Positions 15,382 through 19,501 of a stretch of 19,501 nucleotides of DNA are shown one piece after another. The DNA comes from Acidobacteriota bacterium (GTDB lineage: Bacteria > Acidobacteriota > Terriglobia > Terriglobales > Acidobacteriaceae). Under the pieces are notes generated by a model that was given only the letters and a program-made list of their open reading frames with translations, did no database searches and was not told where the DNA came from. Positions within the stretch are counted from its first letter, which is position 1. Every line of letters starts with the position of its first letter. The translations under genes were made by a program, and so were the position numbers. Location of the stretch: contig JAJYSL010000069.1 of the NCBI GenBank assembly GCA_021793595.1, positions 1 through 19,501 on the forward strand, read 5' to 3'.

Positions 15382-16054
15382 CCAGGGAGGGTACGCGCAT
15401 CACGTATCCGTTGCCCCGCACCGTGTGAATCAATTTGTTCTCTGCGCCTTCGTCCACCTTGCGGCGAAGATAGTTGATGTAGACATCGACAACGTTGGTG
15501 GTGACATCGGGATGCATTTTCCATACATGCTCGAGCAGGCCACTTCTCGAAACGCATTCTCCGCGATGCTCCAACAGGTATTCCAGCAGCGAATATTCCT
15601 TCAATGTCAGATCAATGGACCGCCCGCCACGCTGGACGGCGCGACGACTGCGATCCAGTACCAGATCGCCGCAGCGCAATTGAGTGCCGGGACTGGAATC
15701 GAGCCTCCGAATCAGGGCGCGGCACCGCATCTGTAACTCTCGCAATGCGAACGGTTTGGGTAAGAAATCGTCAGCGCCAACTTCAAGGCAATGAAGGCGC
15801 TCTTCGAGTGAGTTTCGCGCGGTTAAGACCATCACCGCCGCATCGCTGATCTGGCGAATAGTTTTCAGGACTTCCAGTCCATCCTTGCGAGGCAGATTCA
15901 GATCGAGCAACAAAAGTCGAAATTGAGCTGTCTGCCACGTAGCCAGCGCGGATTCGCCATCCTGCACCCAGCTCACCGTATGGCCGTCGTTTTGCAGCGT
16001 GCGCTGCAGCAAACTTCCCAGCGCGGGGTCATCTTCAGCTATCAGAACTCGCAT
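15371..16054 (-). CDS. OmpR/PhoB-family response regulator
   Basis: A two-component response regulator: a phosphorylated receiver controls a winged-helix DNA-binding domain. The 227-residue product is of normal length. The receiver (1-118) has all key residues: E7, D8 and D9, the phospho-acceptor D51 in LLLLDLNLP, T78 and K100 before proline. The winged helix (about 125-222) contains LTLKEYSLLEYLLEHRGECV, a VWKMHPDVTTNVVDVYINYL recognition region and the ending IHTVRGNGYVMR, typical of OmpR/PhoB. No histidine kinase lies beside it. The ATG at 16054 is the natural start (MRVLIAEDD) though its ribosome binding site is weak. A 303-base gap precedes it. Its position suggests control of motility genes, but that is inference. 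Confidence 0.93.
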   Translation of the reverse strand: MRVLIAEDDPALGSLLQRTLQNDGHTVSWVQDGESALATWQTAQFRLLLLDLNLPRKDGLEVLKTIRQISDAAVMVLTARNSLEERLHCLEVGADDFLPKPFALRELQMRCRALIRRLDSSPGTQLRCGDLVLDRSRRAVQRGGRSIDLTLKEYSLLEYLLEHRGECVSRSGLLEHVWKMHPDVTTNVVDVYINYLRRKVDEGAENKLIHTVRGNGYVMRVPSLEPV

Positions 16055-16357
16055 CGGCAGAAATCCATTTCCAGAACAACAAGGGAATTACAATTTATGA
16101 ACTCTTGGGTACATCCTTGATGGAACGACACTTGTGCCGCTGGAAGTTTCCAGGGGGGCAGGTGACTTGTTTTCCGGTCAAGGTGTATCTAACTTCGCGC
16201 GAGTGGAGGGGAAAATCAAGCGAAAATTGGGGGGGGGTGGGGCACTAAGGTAATTCAAAATGGGACAGAATCAGAAAATTTCCTCAAGAGAAACGTGCGA
16301 TGCTCTGCAGGGAGATTGAATCCAGCCGATAGGCTATAGCGCGGTCTCGCCCTGTTT
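16055..16357 (-). other. 303-base gap between cheR and the response regulator gene
   Basis: No credible gene is seen on either strand. The plus strand carries G6 at 16153-16158, GGGG at 16208-16211 and a G9-T-G4 run at 16229-16242, so the minus-strand transcript would be C-rich there. An AT-rich stretch (around 16088-16101) lies about 35-45 bases before the response regulator ATG and is the likeliest place for its promoter, but I cannot name convincing -35 and -10 boxes. Confidence 0.5.
16229..16242 (+). repeat. Homopolymeric G9-T-G4 tract
   Basis: Nine G, one T and four G in a row in the gap upstream of the response regulator gene. Such tracts are prone to slippage during replication, and with neighbouring G runs they could contribute to a G-quadruplex on the plus strand. 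Confidence 0.8.
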
Positions 16358-17191
16358 CTACGGTAGTTTCGGCCGCTTCAGGCGATAACAGCCAGCCGCA
16401 ACCCCTGGAAGCGGCTCGAATTCCTCTGCAATGTTGAGCGTCGTTTCGGAGCTTCCCAGGAAAAGATATCCGTTTGCAGGAATCAGCGGAGCAATCTTGC
16501 TGAGGATTTTGCGCTTCGTCTCCTGATTGAAATAGATGAGTACGTTGCGCATAAAAACCACATCGATCTTCGGTAGAAAGGACCAGGCCTCGGTCAGGTT
16601 CATTTCTCGAAATTCGATCATGCGGCGGATTTCCTCGCGAATTTGCCAATCGTCCCCGTCGCGGGTGAAGTACTTCACCAGAAACTTGACGGGCAGGCCA
16701 CGGTTCACCTCCAGTTGCGAGTAGCGGCCACGAATGGCGCGTGCCAGCACGTCGGTGGAAAGATCGCTGGCGATGATTCGAATGTTCCATCCCTGCAATT
16801 GTGGAAAATGCTCCTGCAGGGTTATAGCAACCGTATAGGGCTCCTGACCTGTCGAGCATGCAGCGCTCCAGAATGTCAGGCGCCGTTCGGCCCCTCGAGC
16901 GGCTATCAAGTCAGGAATAATTCTGGTGCGCAGTAATTCGAAGGGCCGAATGTCGCGAAAGAACAAGGTCTCATTGGTGGTCATCGCGTGGATTAATTTT
17001 CGATGCGATCCATTGAAGGTGTCTCGCTGCAGGCGTCCGAGATACTCGCCTAAGGAATCGAAGCCTTCCTTTTCCGCCAATGGGCTCAGCCGCGACTCCA
17101 CCAGATACTCCTTTCCTTGTTCCAGCACGATGCCCGCACGTTGATGAATCAAGGCACGAACATACTCGAATTCATTGGGCGTGACACTCAT
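16358..17191 (-). CDS. cheR: Chemotaxis protein methyltransferase CheR
   Basis: CheR transfers methyl groups from S-adenosylmethionine to glutamates on chemoreceptors, the excitatory half of adaptation. The 277-residue product has the all-helical N-domain (1-75, ending in the conserved TTNETLFFRD) and a Rossmann-type methyltransferase domain. The SAM-binding loop reads FWSAACSTGQEPYT (107-120), ASDLSTDVL (141-149) contacts the cofactor, and RNVLIYF (215-221) is a family hallmark. Length is normal. The ATG at 17191 overlaps the cheB stop as ATGA, and AGGAG lies just upstream, inside the end of cheB. The pair is therefore translationally coupled and produced together, as their opposing activities would require. 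Confidence 0.97.
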   Translation of the reverse strand: MSVTPNEFEYVRALIHQRAGIVLEQGKEYLVESRLSPLAEKEGFDSLGEYLGRLQRDTFNGSHRKLIHAMTTNETLFFRDIRPFELLRTRIIPDLIAARGAERRLTFWSAACSTGQEPYTVAITLQEHFPQLQGWNIRIIASDLSTDVLARAIRGRYSQLEVNRGLPVKFLVKYFTRDGDDWQIREEIRRMIEFREMNLTEAWSFLPKIDVVFMRNVLIYFNQETKRKILSKIAPLIPANGYLFLGSSETTLNIAEEFEPLPGVAAGCYRLKRPKLP

Positions 17192-18321
17192 TTGGATCTC
17201 CTGGCATTCGGAAGATAGGTCGGCCTGGGTCGAATTGCAGACATGCGCCCGACGGCGACTCGGCGAACGACTTCCCCTGCCAGGAGAGCCAGCGGCATGA
17301 CCATATCCGCCAGGCCGGCGTTGGCCACATATCCCGGCATTCCCCAGACAACTGAGGTGGCCTCATCCTGCGCCAGAATCTGGCCGCCCGCTTCTCGAAT
17401 TCGTCCGCAGCCGCGAAGCCCATCCTGCCCCATTCCTGTCATGATGACCGCCAGCGCATCGCCTCGATACACTTCTGCAACGGATCGGAACAGCACATCC
17501 ACAGCCGGGCGACAGGAGTTCTCCGGCTGTTCCTGCTGCGTGCGAATCCGCAGACCGTCCTTGCTTCGCTCCACCATCATATGGAAGTCCCCCGGAGCGA
17601 TATAGGCATGACCCGGCAGCAATTCCTGATGGTTGACCGCTTCCATGACCGGGATCTGCGATTTCGAGGAGAGGCGGTCGGCAAGAAACTTGGTGAAGAT
17701 GGGCGGCATGTGCTGCACGATGACCACCGGCACAGGAAAATTCGGCGGCAGCAGCGGCACCAAGTCACTTAAAGCGTTAGGGCCGCCAGTGGAGGTGCCA
17801 ATCGCCACCACTTCGATACGCGAAGTGACCGGGCGTGGCGAGGCGAGAACAGATGAAAGCTCTACCTTTTGTGCGGCCACCATCGAGAAGAGACGGGCCG
17901 TCAAAGTCGCGGCTTGCGGGACATGGGCACGAATTTTTGGAATCAGCTCTGCCCGTATCTTCTCCAGTGCAGCCGCCGCGCTCCCCACGTTGGCCGGTTT
18001 GGTGACATAGTCGGAGGCGCCCAATGCGAGCGCGTCCATGGTGGCGGCCGCGCCTCGTTCCGTCAGCGTGCTGAACATGATGACCGGCAGACGGCGATGC
18101 GTTTTGCGCAGTTGCTTCAGTGTTTCCAGACCATCCATCACCGGCATTTCCACATCCAGCGTGATAATGTCAGGATTGACCTGTTCGATTTTCTGCAGCG
18201 CGATACGGCCGTCTGCCGCGGCGCCCGCGACTTCAATATCAGGCTCGCCGGCAAGAACATCGCTAACCATCCTGCGAATCACCACCGAATCATCCACCAC
18301 AAGAACCCGGATTTTTGGCAT
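17188..18321 (-). CDS. cheB: Chemotaxis response regulator protein-glutamate methylesterase CheB
   Basis: CheB removes methyl groups from receptors (and deamidates glutamines) when phosphorylated by CheA. The 377-residue product has an N-terminal receiver (1-120) with D10, D11, phospho-acceptor D56 (DIITLDVEMP), T85 and K108, a linker, and a C-terminal methylesterase domain (about 168-355). The catalytic triad is visible: S177 in GTSTGG, H204 in IVQHMP and D300 in MTGMGQDG. Length is within the family range. The ATG at 18321 (MPKIRVLVVDD) fits homologs; a TTG and ATG ten residues earlier are possible, and neither start has a strong ribosome binding site. A 213-base gap without a recognised gene separates it from the receptor gene. 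Confidence 0.97.
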   Translation of the reverse strand: MPKIRVLVVDDSVVIRRMVSDVLAGEPDIEVAGAAADGRIALQKIEQVNPDIITLDVEMPVMDGLETLKQLRKTHRRLPVIMFSTLTERGAAATMDALALGASDYVTKPANVGSAAAALEKIRAELIPKIRAHVPQAATLTARLFSMVAAQKVELSSVLASPRPVTSRIEVVAIGTSTGGPNALSDLVPLLPPNFPVPVVIVQHMPPIFTKFLADRLSSKSQIPVMEAVNHQELLPGHAYIAPGDFHMMVERSKDGLRIRTQQEQPENSCRPAVDVLFRSVAEVYRGDALAVIMTGMGQDGLRGCGRIREAGGQILAQDEATSVVWGMPGYVANAGLADMVMPLALLAGEVVRRVAVGRMSAIRPRPTYLPNARRSK

Positions 18322-18534
18322 AGCGGTCACAACAATCGGCTGAAACATCAAAACTGCAAGTCAGACTACTGAGGCGGAAGCCTAGTAATTCACCGCCCGG
18401 CAAAACATCGTCGCTCGGTGGAACGATGATCTGTTCAGAAGAAGTTTGGCGTCCGGCAAGCAGCGTCTTGATTTCTTTCAAGGATCAAGCCCCCGCCTGC
18501 CAGCACTTGGCGCCCTGTTGTGCCCGCCTAACTT

Positions 18535-19383
18535 TTAAGCAACTTTCATCGCCCGCTTCTTGGTTGCGGCTCCGACTTGCACCTCGTCAAACCGGAATTG
18601 ACCGACCAACTGCTGCAGCTCCGACGCCATGCGGGATAGCTCCATCGCTGCGGACTGCGTGTTTGCGGCCCCTTCCGTGGTGCTCTTCGCAGCGCCTGCG
18701 ACTGAGCTGATATTCTCGGCAACCTGTTTGCCGCCCTGCGCTGCCTCGGCCACATTGCTGGCGATTTCGTTGGTCGTCGCAGTCTGTTCCTCGACAGCGC
18801 CCGCAATCGTATTGGCAATGTCGTTGATCTGAACGATGATCTGGCTGATCTCCGCAATGGCCTGCACCGCCCCCTGGGTATCGCCCTGAATTTCTTCAAT
18901 CTTCTGGGTGATGTCCTCGGTGGCCTTGGCCGTTTCCTTGGCCAGCTCCTTCACTTCGTTCGCAACCACGGCAAAGCCCTTGCCGGCTTCACCCGCTCGC
19001 GCTGCCTCTATGGTGGCATTCAGCGCCAGCAACTTGGTCTGTTGGGCGATGGATGTGATGACCTTGATAACCTGTCCAATTTCGGCGCTCGACTGGCCGA
19101 GCTTCGCCACTGTTGCATTGGTGGATTCCGCGGTCTTGACGGCGGAGGTCGCAACTCTGGCCGCGTCATTGGCGTTGCGCGCAATCTCCTTGATGCTGGC
19201 GGTCATCTCTTCGGTTGCGGTCGCGACTGTTTGCAGGTTCCTGGTCACCTGTTCGGCGGCGGCAGAGACCACGTTGGCCTGAGCAGCCGTCTCTTCGGCG
19301 TTGGAGCTCATTTGGCTGCTGACGGCGGAGAGTTCTTCGGACGAGCTGGCCAGTGTGTGGGAGTTCTGACCGATGGCGCGCAT
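18535..19383 (-). CDS. Methyl-accepting chemotaxis protein, cytoplasmic signalling domain (frame broken upstream)
   Basis: Chemoreceptors of this family relay stimuli to the kinase CheA through a long helical hairpin in the cytoplasm. The 282 residues from the first ATG are one such hairpin, with heptad helices rich in A, E, S, T and N. The highly conserved tip is [20 protein letters not shown] (bases near 18995-18935), and flanking [20 protein letters not shown] precedes it. These are receptor hallmarks and include the CheA/CheW contact region. No C-terminal CheR-tethering pentapeptide is seen; the chain ends MKVA. The ATG at 19383 has no ribosome binding site, and the same frame continues upstream with good receptor-like sequence until a TAA at 19444. 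The true gene is therefore probably longer and interrupted. Sensor and membrane parts lie outside the window. Confidence 0.85.
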   Translation of the reverse strand: MRAIGQNSHTLASSSEELSAVSSQMSSNAEETAAQANVVSAAAEQVTRNLQTVATATEEMTASIKEIARNANDAARVATSAVKTAESTNATVAKLGQSSAEIGQVIKVITSIAQQTKLLALNATIEAARAGEAGKGFAVVANEVKELAKETAKATEDITQKIEEIQGDTQGAVQAIAEISQIIVQINDIANTIAGAVEEQTATTNEIASNVAEAAQGGKQVAENISSVAGAAKSTTEGAANTQSAAMELSRMASELQQLVGQFRFDEVQVGAATKKRAMKVA

Positions 19384-19501
19384 GCTGGCTGTGAGCGTAT
19401 CCGCAGTCTTGTTCGTAGCTTCCGCTACATCCGCAAAGATCCCTTAGTACGACCCTTGGACACGACTTGTGTAATCGTTCGCTGCACTTTGCTGCAGAAT
19501 C
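19384..19501 (-). pseudogene. Upstream continuation of the chemoreceptor with an in-frame TAA
   Basis: Reading the receptor frame upstream of 19383 gives [20 protein letters not shown] after a TAA at 19444-19446, and ILQQSAANDYTSRVQGSY before it, running off the window. Both sides look like one continuous HAMP-adjacent receptor segment; from memory, relatives have ANDY....V.G.Y.GIFA.VA.ATN here, with Q, K or E in the stop position. One base change (for example CAA to TAA) explains it. Either the gene is inactivated, or the stop is a sequencing error or is read through. Confidence 0.75.

Noticed and set aside
18290..18481. 63-codon minus-strand frame between the receptor gene and cheB
   Set aside because: It starts with TTG, has no clear ribosome binding site, overlaps the start of cheB and matches nothing I recognise. 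Possible but unsupported.

Overview
This window is one long flagellar and chemotaxis locus. Every gene I can support lies on the minus strand, so the genes are read from right to left. The DNA is moderately GC-rich (roughly 57-60% by eye). The tightly packed order flgB-flgC-fliE-fliF-fliG-fliH-fliI-fliJ-fliK-flgD-flgE, followed by fliN-fliO-fliP-fliQ-fliR, is that of a bacterium with a peritrichous or polar Gram-negative-type flagellum. The alanine-rich proteins and the receptor sequence remind me of Acidobacteriota (Terriglobia), but that is an impression and no marker gene is present to prove it.

In transcription order, the right end (19501-16358) is a chemotaxis block: the signalling domain of a methyl-accepting chemotaxis protein whose frame is broken by a TAA at 19444-19446, then cheB and cheR, which overlap by 4 bases. 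CheR and CheB methylate and demethylate such receptors. A gene-free 303-base gap holding a G9-T-G4 run separates this block from two regulators (16054-13892). These are an intact OmpR/PhoB-type response regulator and a sigma-54 activator with a degenerate receiver, a complete AAA+ domain and no C-terminal DNA-binding helix-turn-helix. A strong hairpin lies between the two regulators, starting in the end of the first one. No histidine kinase is visible next to either.

The rest (13726-1) encodes the machine itself. flgB and flgC are proximal rod, fliE is the rod/MS-ring junction, fliF the MS ring and fliG the rotor switch. fliH, fliI and fliJ form the export ATPase complex, fliK is the hook-length ruler, flgD the hook cap and flgE the hook. 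fliN is the switch/C-ring protein, and fliO, fliP, fliQ and fliR (fliR cut by the window edge) form the export gate. Most genes have a clear Shine-Dalgarno sequence and gaps under 105 bases, as expected for one or a few operons.

Oddities worth noting: the broken receptor, the activator without a DNA-binding domain, a perfect 36-bp palindrome inside fliK, a FlgD with no recognisable C-terminal domain, a FliO-like protein with no membrane segment, a FliI with a long N-terminal extension, and the absence of fliL and fliM between flgE and fliN, where 304 bases without a convincing gene are found instead. I see no mobile element, tRNA, rRNA or CRISPR array, and no clearly new system.
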